Part shown: positions 52,892-60,756 of the stretch, in pieces | Numbering within the stretch: position 1 is the first letter of the stretch | Layout: the number at the start of each line of letters is the position of its first letter | Source: Pseudomonas sp. CFII64 | Lineage (GTDB): Bacteria > Pseudomonadota > Gammaproteobacteria > Pseudomonadales > Pseudomonadaceae | Assembly: GCF_000416235.1 (NCBI RefSeq) | Contig: NZ_ATLO01000035.1 | Coordinates: forward strand, 124,001-188,000 | Reading direction: 5' to 3' | Length of the DNA: 64,000 nucleotides | The notes under the pieces: model-generated | Database searches by the model: none | What the model was told of the DNA's origin: nothing | What the model saw: only the letters and a program-made list of their open reading frames with translations | Translations under genes and position numbers: made by a program

Positions 52892-55800
52892 TTACCCGAT
52901 GGTCATCAAGCTAGCATTACCACCCGCCGCAGCGGTGTTGACGCTCAATGCGCGTTCGATCACCAGACGCTCCAGTGCCACGTTGGTTTCGCCGTGGGAC
53001 AGGCCGTTGACGCCGATGATTGCGCCGGCACGTTGCGCCACTTGCTGGCAAACCGAGCGCAGTTGATCGGAATCGCCGTGGTGCAGAACCGCGTCGATGA
53101 TCACCTCGTCCTTGGTCCAGTCGGCAACCAGCTTGATCCGCGCTTGCACGTCTTTGGGCAGGCGCGTGCGCAAGGTTTTGCTCAGCTCGTTGTCCGGCAG
53201 GATCGCGGTGCTGCCAACGGCCAGAACCGCAGCCAGTTGGGTCAGCAAATCGCTTTCTGCTTCCGCCAGGCACAACACGTGTTCCCGAGGCAGGATGCTG
53301 TAGCTGTTGCGCTCGCCGGTCGGGCCGGTCAGCAGGCGGGTGATGCCGCTTTGCGATTGCTCGGCAAACTGGCTGCACAGCGCATCCAGCTCTGGCTGTT
53401 GATTGCTGGATGCCCAGGTTTTCAGGGCCTGCAACGGTTTGCTCAAGGCTTCGCGCATCCGCGTGTCCGGTGCTGTCAGGGCATCGCCGCGCACGAAGGA
53501 TTGCTCGATGGCGTCCACCGGGCGTGTCGACAGCAGGCGATACAGATACAGCGGACCGCCAGCTTTCGGACCGGTGCCGGACAAGCCTTCGCCGCCGAAC
53601 GGCTGCACGCCGACCACGGCACCGACGATGTTGCGGTTGACGTACACGTTACCGGCGTTGACGTTGTCGATGACCTTGGCGATCGTCTCGTCGATACGCG
53701 TGTGCACGCCGAGGGTCAGGCCGTAGCCGGAAGCGTTGATCTGGCCGATCAGTTGATCAAGCTCTTTACGCTTGTAGCGCACCACGTGCAGCACCGGGCC
53801 GAAGATCTCCCGTTGCAGTTCGTCGAAGCTTTCCAGCTCGATCAGGGTTGGCATCACGTAGGTGCCGCGCTTGATTTCGGCGCTGTCGGCGATGGCGACC
53901 TGATAGACCGTGCGGCCTTTGTCGCGCATGGCCTGGATGTGTTTTTCGATCCCCGCCTTGGCTTCGGCATCGATTACCGGGCCGATGTCCACGGATAGGC
54001 GTTCCGGGTTGCCAAGGCGGCATTCAGCCATGGCCCCTTTGAGCATTTCGATGACGCGATCTGCGGAATCTTCCTGCAAGCACAGCACGCGCAGGGCGGA
54101 GCAGCGTTGCCCGGCGCTGTCGAAGGCCGAGGACACCACGTCGATGACCACTTGCTCAGTCAGCGCCGAGGAATCGACGATCATCGCGTTCTGGCCACCG
54201 GTTTCGGCGATCAGCGGGATCGGGCGACCTTGTGAATCCAGACGACCGGCGACGTTGCGTTGCAGCAGACGCGCCACTTCGGTGGAGCCGGTGAACATCA
54301 CGCCTTTGACCCGATCATCGCCGACCAGACGAGCGCCGACGGTTTCGCCGCGACCCGGCAACAGCTGCACGACGCCTTCAGGAATCCCGGCTTCGAGCAG
54401 GATGCGCACGGCTTGTGCGGCCACCAGCGGGGTTTGTTCAGCCGGTTTGGCCAGCACCGGGTTACCGGCGGCCAGCGCGGCAGCAACCTGACCGCTGAAA
54501 ATCGCCAGCGGGAAGTTCCACGGGCTGATGCAAACCACCGGACCCAGCGGACGGTGCGCGTCATTGGAGAAATCGTTACGGGCCTGCACGGCGTAGTAGC
54601 GCAGGAAATCCACCGCTTCGCGGACTTCGGCGATGGCGTTGGCGAAGGTCTTGCCGGCTTCACGGGCCAGCAGGCCCATCAGTGGCTGAATCTCGCCTTC
54701 CATCAAGTCGGCGGCGCGTTCCAGAATCGCCGCACGTTCGGCTGGCGGCGTGGCTTGCCAGATCGGACCGGCGCTCAGCGCGCAGTGCAACGCGGTGTCG
54801 ACATCTTCCAGGCTGGCTTCCTGCACATGGCCGACCACATCACGCAAGTCGGACGGGTTCAGCACGGGAGCCGCAGCGCCTTCGCTGGCCGGGCTGCCCA
54901 GCATCGGGCCGGCTTTCCAGTCGTTGTGAGCGGTCGCCAGCAACGCCGAGGACAGCGAACCCAGGCGGTGTTCGTTGGCCAGATCGATGCCGCTGGAGTT
55001 GGCGCGTTCGGCGCCGTACAAGTCACGCGGCAGCGGGATACGCGGGTGTGGCAGGCCGAAACCGCCTTCCTGCGTCGCCATCTGCTCGATCTGGTTCACT
55101 GGATCGGCCACAAGCTCTTGAATAGAGATGGATTGATCGGCAATGCGGTTGACGAACGAGGTATTGGCGCCGTTTTCCAGCAGACGACGCACCAGATACG
55201 CCAGCAGCGTTTCGTGGGTGCCGACCGGTGCGTACACGCGACACGGACGGTTCAGCTTGCCATCGGAGACTTTGCCTACAACCTGCTCGTAAAGCGGTTC
55301 GCCCATGCCGTGGAGGCACTGGAATTCGTATTGGCCGGGGTAATAGTTCTGACCGGCAATGTGGTAAATGGCCGACAAGGTGTGGGCGTTGTGCGTGGCG
55401 AACTGCGGGTAGATGACTTCCGGCACCGAGAGCAGTTTGCGCGCACAGGCAATGTAGGAAACGTCGGTGTACACCTTGCGGGTGTAGACCGGATAGCCTT
55501 CCAGGCCTTCAACCTGGGCGCGTTTGATTTCGCTGTCCCAGTACGCGCCTTTCACCAGACGAATCATCAGGCGATGGCGGCTGCGACGGGCCAGGTCAAT
55601 CACGTAGTCGATCACATACGGGCAACGCTTCTGATAGGCCTGGATCACGAAACCGATGCCGTTCCAGCCGGTCAGCTGCGGCTCGAAGCACAGGCGCTCA
55701 AGCAGATCCAGCGACAGCTCAAGGCGGTCGGCTTCTTCGGCGTCGATGTTCAAGCCGATGTCATATTGCTTGGCCAGCAGGGTCAGCGACAGCAGGCGCG

Positions 55801-56845
55801 GGTACAACTCTTCCATCACACGCTCGTACTGCGCGCGGCTGTAACGCGGGTGCAGTGCCGACAACTTGATGGAAATGCCGGGGCCTTCATAAATCCCACG
55901 GCCATGGGACGCTTTGCCGATGGAGTGGATCGCCTGCTCGTAGGACGCCAGGTATTTCTGCGCGTCGTGTTCGGTCAGCGCCGCTTCGCCGAGCATGTCG
56001 TAGGAATAACGGAAGCCCTTGGCTTCGAACTTGCTGGCGTTGGCCAGCGCTTCAGCGATGGTTTCGCCGGTCACGAACTGCTCGCCCATCAAACGCATGG
56101 CCATGTCCACGCCTTTGCGGATCATCGGCTCGCCGCTCTTGCCGATGATGCGGCTCAGGGAGGACGTCAGGCCCGTTTCATTGTGAGTGGCGACCAGTTT
56201 GCCGGTCAGCAGCAAGCCCCAGGTGGCGGCGTTGACGAACAGCGACGGGCTGTTGCCCAGGTGCGGATGCCAGTTGCCGGTGCTGATCTTGTCGCGGATC
56301 AGCGCGTCGCGGGTGCCTTTGTCCGGGATGCGCAACAACGCTTCGGCCAGGCACATCAGCGCCACACCTTCCTGGGAAGACAGGGAAAATTCCTGCAACA
56401 GTCCTTGAACAATGCCTGCACGGCCGCCGGCGCTTTTCTGATTGCGCAGTTTTTCAGCAATAGACGCTGCCAGCTTGTTGGTCGCTTCGGCCATCGACAC
56501 CGGCAGACGCGCCTGCTCGATGAGCATTGGCACGACTTCCTGCTCAGGGCGGCGATAAGCCGAGGTGATCGCGGCACGCAGGACAGATTGCGGCAGGATG
56601 CTTTCAGCGAATTCGAGGAAGCATTGATGCGCTGCGTCGACCGGCAGCTCGCCATGGTCGTCGCCGTCTTTACTGATCAAACCGTTGAGTTCAGAAAGGG
56701 TTGCACCACCTTCGAGCTTTTCCAGGTAATTGAAAATCGCCTGCTTGATCAACCAGTGCGGTGTACGGTCGATGGAGTGGGCGGCGGCTTTCAATCGCTC
56801 GCGGGTCGGGTCGTCGAGTTTGACACCCAGAGTGGTGGTCGCCAT
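52892..56845 (-). CDS. putA: trifunctional proline utilisation protein PutA
   Basis: PutA (1317 aa) oxidises proline to glutamate and represses its own regulon. Domains in order: a ribbon-helix-helix DNA-binding domain (residues 1-47, TTTLGVKLDDPTRERLKAAA); a proline dehydrogenase FAD barrel (about 260-570, GISIKLSALHPRYSRAQYER, RLVKGAYWDSEIKRAQ); and a P5C/glutamate-semialdehyde dehydrogenase (about 640-1110) with the catalytic Cys in FDSAGQRCSALRVL and Glu in LIAETGGQNAMIV. The length and the RHH start show the full trifunctional type. GAGGA precedes the ATG at 56845. It is divergent from putP and shares its control region. Confidence 0.96.
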   Translation of the reverse strand: MATTTLGVKLDDPTRERLKAAAHSIDRTPHWLIKQAIFNYLEKLEGGATLSELNGLISKDGDDHGELPVDAAHQCFLEFAESILPQSVLRAAITSAYRRPEQEVVPMLIEQARLPVSMAEATNKLAASIAEKLRNQKSAGGRAGIVQGLLQEFSLSSQEGVALMCLAEALLRIPDKGTRDALIRDKISTGNWHPHLGNSPSLFVNAATWGLLLTGKLVATHNETGLTSSLSRIIGKSGEPMIRKGVDMAMRLMGEQFVTGETIAEALANASKFEAKGFRYSYDMLGEAALTEHDAQKYLASYEQAIHSIGKASHGRGIYEGPGISIKLSALHPRYSRAQYERVMEELYPRLLSLTLLAKQYDIGLNIDAEEADRLELSLDLLERLCFEPQLTGWNGIGFVIQAYQKRCPYVIDYVIDLARRSRHRLMIRLVKGAYWDSEIKRAQVEGLEGYPVYTRKVYTDVSYIACARKLLSVPEVIYPQFATHNAHTLSAIYHIAGQNYYPGQYEFQCLHGMGEPLYEQVVGKVSDGKLNRPCRVYAPVGTHETLLAYLVRRLLENGANTSFVNRIADQSISIQELVADPVNQIEQMATQEGGFGLPHPRIPLPRDLYGAERANSSGIDLANEHRLGSLSSALLATAHNDWKAGPMLGSPASEGAAAPVLNPSDLRDVVGHVQEASLEDVDTALHCALSAGPIWQATPPAERAAILERAADLMEGEIQPLMGLLAREAGKTFANAIAEVREAVDFLRYYAVQARNDFSNDAHRPLGPVVCISPWNFPLAIFSGQVAAALAAGNPVLAKPAEQTPLVAAQAVRILLEAGIPEGVVQLLPGRGETVGARLVGDDRVKGVMFTGSTEVARLLQRNVAGRLDSQGRPIPLIAETGGQNAMIVDSSALTEQVVIDVVSSAFDSAGQRCSALRVLCLQEDSADRVIEMLKGAMAECRLGNPERLSVDIGPVIDAEAKAGIEKHIQAMRDKGRTVYQVAIADSAEIKRGTYVMPTLIELESFDELQREIFGPVLHVVRYKRKELDQLIGQINASGYGLTLGVHTRIDETIAKVIDNVNAGNVYVNRNIVGAVVGVQPFGGEGLSGTGPKAGGPLYLYRLLSTRPVDAIEQSFVRGDALTAPDTRMREALSKPLQALKTWASSNQQPELDALCSQFAEQSQSGITRLLTGPTGERNSYSILPREHVLCLAEAESDLLTQLAAVLAVGSTAILPDNELSKTLRTRLPKDVQARIKLVADWTKDEVIIDAVLHHGDSDQLRSVCQQVAQRAGAIIGVNGLSHGETNVALERLVIERALSVNTAAAGGNASLMTIG

Positions 56846-57293
56846 GTGCTGTCCTCATTTTCGCCACTTTGGGTGTGGCCGTGGTTGTCGGACAAGATTA
56901 GCGATGCAATGGCTGAGGTGCAACCGGGTGCAACCCTTTTTCCATTGATTATTTGTTCGTTCGTCAGTAAATGAATTTCACGAGCCTTCAGGTGCGCAAT
57001 GCCGGGGCTTTTAATTCGATAAAACCCACTGACCGCGCCAAATTGGGGCGCGAAAGGCGAGATTTGCCAACTGGTCGAAAAGGTGCAACTTATTCGAAAA
57101 TAAGGGTTGCACCTTATTCCCGTTCTTGAATAGCATTCATTCCCCCAGTGCAACCGCGCTGGAAGCCTCACGAACGGACTGCTTTTTATACGAAACGCAG
57201 TCAGTACAGCCGTCTGCAATCAATGTCCTGAAGCGGGTGCATTGATCACGAGATCAGTCGGCGTCTATAAAAACAATGCCAGGGCAGAATTCA
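56846..57293. promoter_or_regulatory. putA-putP divergent control region with GTTGCAC boxes
   Basis: A 448-base region with five copies of GTTGCAC or its complement: 56918-56925 and 56928-56935 (GTGCAACC, 10 bases apart), 57083-57089 and 57105-57112 (forming a longer inverted repeat, 57080-57114), and 57148-57155. PutA of enteric bacteria and pseudomonads binds GTTGCA-type operators through its ribbon-helix-helix domain, so this array is the likely operator. The pair nearest putA overlaps the start of that transcript's upstream region. No coding frame was accepted here. Confidence 0.75.
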
Positions 57294-58784
57294 ATGAGTG
57301 TCAGCAATCCCACCCTCATCACCTTCGTGATCTACATCGCGGCGATGGTATTGATCGGCCTTATGGCTTATCGCTCCACCAATAACCTCTCGGATTACAT
57401 CCTCGGTGGCCGCAGCCTGGGCAGTTTCGTTACGGCACTGTCGGCTGGCGCATCGGACATGAGCGGCTGGTTGCTCATGGGCTTGCCCGGCGCCATCTAT
57501 ATGTCCGGCCTGTCGGAAAGCTGGATCGCCATTGGCCTGATCGTCGGGGCTTATCTGAACTGGTTGTTCGTGGCTGGCCGTCTGCGCGTGCAGACCGAGC
57601 ACAACGGCGATGCCTTGACCCTGCCGGACTACTTCACCAGCCGATTTGAAGACACCAGCGGCCTGCTGCGTATCATCGCGGCGGTGGTGATCCTGGTGTT
57701 CTTCACTATTTATTGTGCTTCCGGGATTGTGGCTGGCGCGCGGTTGTTCGAAAGCACTTTCGGCATGTCCTACGAGACCGCCTTGTGGGCCGGTGCTGCT
57801 GCGACGATTGCCTACACCTTTGTGGGTGGTTTCCTGGCCGTAAGCTGGACTGACACCGTTCAGGCAACCCTGATGATCTTCGCCTTGATTCTCACGCCGA
57901 TCATCGTGCTGCTGGCCACCGGCGGCATCGACGCAACCTTCCTGGCGATCGAAGCCAAGGACCCGGGCGCGTTCGACATGTTCAAGAACACCACCTTCAT
58001 CGGCATCATTTCCCTGATGGGCTGGGGCCTTGGCTACTTCGGTCAGCCGCACATCCTGGCGCGTTTCATGGCTGCCGATTCGGTGAAGTCCATCGCCAGC
58101 GCCCGTCGTATCTCCATGACCTGGATGATCCTGTGCCTGGGCGGCACCGTCGCGGCCGGTTTCTTCGGTATCGCTTACTTCTCGGCCCATCCGGAAGTTG
58201 CCGGTCCCGTGACTGAAAACCCGGAGCGGGTATTCATCGAACTGGCCAAGCTGCTGTTCAACCCGTGGATCACCGGCGTGCTGCTGTCGGCGATCCTTGC
58301 TGCCGTCATGAGCACTCTGAGCTGCCAGTTGCTGGTGTGCTCCAGCGCCCTGACCGAAGACTTCTATAAAGCCTTCCTGCGCAAAAAAGCTTCCCAGACC
58401 GAACTGGTCTGGGTCGGCCGCGCCATGGTGCTGCTGATTGCAGTGATCGCGATTCTGCTGGCGGCCAATCCGGAAAACCGCGTACTGGGTCTGGTGAGCT
58501 ACGCCTGGGCAGGCTTCGGCGCTGCGTTTGGTCCGGTGGTGCTGATCTCGGTACTGTGGAAAGGCATGACCCGCAACGGTGCGCTGGCCGGGATTCTGGT
58601 GGGTGCCATTACCGTGATCGTCTGGAAGAACTTCAGCATCTGGGGTCTGTACGAAATCATCCCCGGCTTCCTCTTCGCCAGCATCGCCATCGTCGTCTTC
58701 AGCCTGCTGGGCAAAGGCCCGTCGGTTGGCATGCAGACGCGTTTTGAGCTGGCCGAGAAAGAATTTCAGGATGCAACGCGTTAA
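57294..58784 (+). CDS. putP: sodium/proline symporter
   Basis: PutP (496 aa) imports proline with sodium across the inner membrane. It has about thirteen hydrophobic segments and family stretches such as NNLSDYILGGRSLGSFVTAL, SAGASDMSGWLLMGLPGAIY (sodium-binding region) and GWGLGYFGQPHILARFMAAD. ATG at 57294 gives the family's MSVSNPTLITF start; an ATG six codons earlier is possible but no better supported. It is transcribed divergently from putA, and PutA should repress it in the absence of proline. A near-perfect palindrome follows the gene. Confidence 0.95.
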   Translation: MSVSNPTLITFVIYIAAMVLIGLMAYRSTNNLSDYILGGRSLGSFVTALSAGASDMSGWLLMGLPGAIYMSGLSESWIAIGLIVGAYLNWLFVAGRLRVQTEHNGDALTLPDYFTSRFEDTSGLLRIIAAVVILVFFTIYCASGIVAGARLFESTFGMSYETALWAGAAATIAYTFVGGFLAVSWTDTVQATLMIFALILTPIIVLLATGGIDATFLAIEAKDPGAFDMFKNTTFIGIISLMGWGLGYFGQPHILARFMAADSVKSIASARRISMTWMILCLGGTVAAGFFGIAYFSAHPEVAGPVTENPERVFIELAKLLFNPWITGVLLSAILAAVMSTLSCQLLVCSSALTEDFYKAFLRKKASQTELVWVGRAMVLLIAVIAILLAANPENRVLGLVSYAWAGFGAAFGPVVLISVLWKGMTRNGALAGILVGAITVIVWKNFSIWGLYEIIPGFLFASIAIVVFSLLGKGPSVGMQTRFELAEKEFQDATR

Positions 58785-58800
58785 TCCGCTGACGTAAAAA

Positions 58801-58830
58801 CGGTAGGAGCCAACAAGTTGGCTCCTACCG
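58801..58830. repeat. compact palindromic REP
   Basis: CGGTAGGAGCCAAC and its reverse complement separated by two bases, a 14-bp stem. It is a REP of the GTAGGAGCC class folded on itself. Located 17 bases after putP, it may protect or end the putP mRNA, but no U-run follows, so I do not call it a terminator. Confidence 0.85.
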
Positions 58831-58952
58831 AATCTGATTTCCCCCCGCCTCCACCCCGCCATTTTCAGACTCGTCCTACATTCGCGCCGTGATCTTTTCA
58901 ATAAACTTGCCAACCATCAGGAAGGACTCGTTTATAGAAAGGAACTTATCGA

Positions 58953-59174
58953 GTGAACCTCAATCGTTACGATATCTGGGACGTCAGCCACGCTGCTGCT
59001 CGACTGACAGCCCAGGCTTCTACGCTCGGCGCAATTCTTCAGGGAGCGCCAACAGCTGTTTTCCCGACTGGACGCCAAACTTGCCCCGTGATCAAGGCAG
59101 GCGTCGGCTTCGCCGATCACCCGGACATCAAAACCGCCTTGGGCATTTCCAGTCGCAAGGACTTTCCAAGATGA
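58953..59174 (+). CDS. small protein of unknown function, coupled to the next gene
   Basis: A 73-residue product starting at GTG 58953, with AAAGGAA nine to ten bases upstream. Its stop overlaps the ATG of the next gene (ATGA at 59171-59174), a spacing typical of translational coupling and the main reason for accepting it. The sequence (YDIWDVSHAAARLTAQASTL, GVGFADHPDIKTALG) has no signal peptide, membrane segment or motif I recognise. It may be a real small protein or the tail of a decayed gene. Confidence 0.45.
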   Translation: MNLNRYDIWDVSHAAARLTAQASTLGAILQGAPTAVFPTGRQTCPVIKAGVGFADHPDIKTALGISSRKDFPR

Positions 59175-59635
59175 ACGCTGAATCACTCTACGAATTCTTC
59201 CTGTGGGCAAGTCTCGTCAGTACGGTGGGCCTCTTGCTCTGTCTGGGTATCAGCTATGGCTTTGGGTACTTTAAACAGGAAAAACTGTTCGAGTACCTGA
59301 AAAACAGCCATGCTGTGACGGGACAACTATATTATTCAACGTCTTTCGGCGGTGAAAAAATGGCAATGGTGAATCAAGTCATACATGTCGTGGCCAGATC
59401 TCGTCATTACCTTCATAAGGGCACAGCCAACCCTAAAGATATTAAAAATTTCCCGGCCAAGTTGAAGTTGTTATTTGTCGTCCTGTATTGGGTCCGCGTC
59501 GGCTCGTTTTGGTTATGGCTTGTGGCGTTCGTAGCGCTGCACCTCAGTTGGTTCGCTCCCAGCCAGCAGAGACCCGCCTGTTATTGCCAGATTAATGAGA
59601 AGACCGGCGAGATCGATTACGAAATCGTTCGATAA
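59171..59635 (+). CDS. membrane protein of unknown function
   Basis: A 154-residue protein with two membrane segments. The first is FFLWASLVSTVGLLLCLGIS near the N-terminus; the second is LLFVVLYWVRVGSFWLWLVAFVALHL (about residues 102-127, beginning FVVLYWVRVGSFWLWLVAFV). The loop between them is polar and about 70 residues long (LYYSTSFGGEKMAMVNQVIH, ARSRHYLHKGTANPKD). The end YCQINEKTGEIDYEIVR is polar. I do not recognise the family. The start overlaps the small gene before it. Downstream are mixed REP halves. Confidence 0.65.
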   Translation: MNAESLYEFFLWASLVSTVGLLLCLGISYGFGYFKQEKLFEYLKNSHAVTGQLYYSTSFGGEKMAMVNQVIHVVARSRHYLHKGTANPKDIKNFPAKLKLLFVVLYWVRVGSFWLWLVAFVALHLSWFAPSQQRPACYCQINEKTGEIDYEIVR

Positions 59636-59656
59636 ACCTGCAGGCGCTGCTGACTT

Positions 59657-59750
59657 TGTAGGACCGGATTCATCCGGGAAGAGCCCAGTGCAGCCAACTC
59701 ACTCTTCAGAGTTGTCACTGGCCTCTTCGCGGGCAAGCCTCGCTTCAACG
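59657..59750. repeat. two unmatched REP halves
   Basis: TGTAGGACCGGATTCATCCGG at 59657 and CTTCGCGGGCAAGCCTCGCT at 59724-59744, which belong to different REP classes and do not form a matched pair. Located between the membrane protein gene and the convergent alginate lyase. Confidence 0.7.
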
Positions 59751-59767
59751 AGGGTTGTATGGGTTGA

Positions 59768-60439
59768 TCAAGTCTTGTTGTGATCAATATCCAGGTTATA
59801 GAAGGTCGCCTTGCCGCCTTCATTGCTATAGCCGGAATGATCCTGCGTATATACCCCCGCCTTGAAGTACAGCGGCTTGTCACGCCAGGTGGCGCTGATC
59901 GGGGTGCTCCAGTTCATGTTTCTGGCGCTGACGCTTAGCTGGCCGCCGGGGCTGAGGTGGATGACGTATTTGAATTTCTCATTGAGCGGCACGCCTTCGG
60001 CGATCTGGACGACGCGGCTTTTCTTGTCGTCAAAGCGGTTGCGCACCTTGGCGACGATGTTTCCCGATCCGCTGCTGTCCTTGTACTGATACTCGACCTT
60101 CAGCATCGGCTCGGTGCTGTTATAGGCGTGGATCTGGCCGATGACGATTTTGCCGGAGGACGGAACCTGATTGACTTCCAGGGTGGCGTTCAAATAGTTG
60201 TCGGCGTCGGGATACAGCCAGTTGTGCAGCGACCCGTCCGACCAGGTTTCGCGCAGTTCACTGCGGGGGTAGATGGCGTTGGCGGTGCGTGCTCCGGTGA
60301 CCGGCGCCCAGAAGAAAATCGAGCCGGAACCCGAGTTGAAATACTTGCCGTCGTAGCCTTTGACCAGCTGCGCGGTTTCGATGGTCTTCGGCGGCGAGCC
60401 TACCGGGATGCTCAGATTCCAAGAAGAAAGATCAATCAT
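59768..60439 (-). CDS. alginate lyase, polysaccharide lyase family 7
   Basis: A 223-residue PL7 lyase. The three conserved blocks of the family are all present: YPRSELRETW (RSELR), VIGQIHAY (QIH, with the catalytic His) and YFKAGVYTQDHSGY (YFKAGVY, with the catalytic Tyr). It cleaves alginate by beta-elimination. The start MIDLSSWNLSIPVGSPP has no signal peptide, so either it acts inside the cell, is released another way, or a signal has been lost. No alginate genes are adjacent; the divergent neighbour is a cyclic-di-GMP enzyme, a regulatory link worth noting. Confidence 0.93.
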   Translation of the reverse strand: MIDLSSWNLSIPVGSPPKTIETAQLVKGYDGKYFNSGSGSIFFWAPVTGARTANAIYPRSELRETWSDGSLHNWLYPDADNYLNATLEVNQVPSSGKIVIGQIHAYNSTEPMLKVEYQYKDSSGSGNIVAKVRNRFDDKKSRVVQIAEGVPLNEKFKYVIHLSPGGQLSVSARNMNWSTPISATWRDKPLYFKAGVYTQDHSGYSNEGGKATFYNLDIDHNKT

Positions 60440-60756
60440 TTTTCAGTCGTCCACTATGTCTCATTGCCAGCACCAAGCGTCTAGCTCGCGGCTTTGGGGG
60501 TATTGGTTATACGGTCTGAAAAACTGTTTGTTAATGGAATTTTGTCGAGCCTCTGACGTCAAAGTGCCGCCATTTTCGCCGCACGGCTGACAGGGTAAGG
60601 GTTACAGCGCCCTACCGTTAGTCGGGTGGTGTTCAGTTTGTTGGTGGCATTTGGCTAGCTCGCTTCTGGTTTTTCCCGGACGGGTCTAGAGTGAAAGCCA
60701 TTCGGATAAGGGTGTCACCCGATTCCCAGGCGTCAGGCCACAAAAAGAGAAGCAGC
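60440..60756. promoter_or_regulatory. divergent control region of the alginate lyase and the cyclic-di-GMP protein
   Basis: A 317-base gap between two divergent genes. It must hold promoters for both, but no box set convinced me. No coding frame with a ribosome-binding site is visible apart from the start of the gene at 60757. Confidence 0.4.

Noticed and set aside
54260..56974. 904-codon plus-strand open frame
   Set aside because: Antisense shadow of putA; PutA domains are unambiguous on the other strand.
58801..58830. Palindrome after putP as a Rho-independent terminator
   Set aside because: The stem is strong, but no T-run follows, and the sequence is a REP element.
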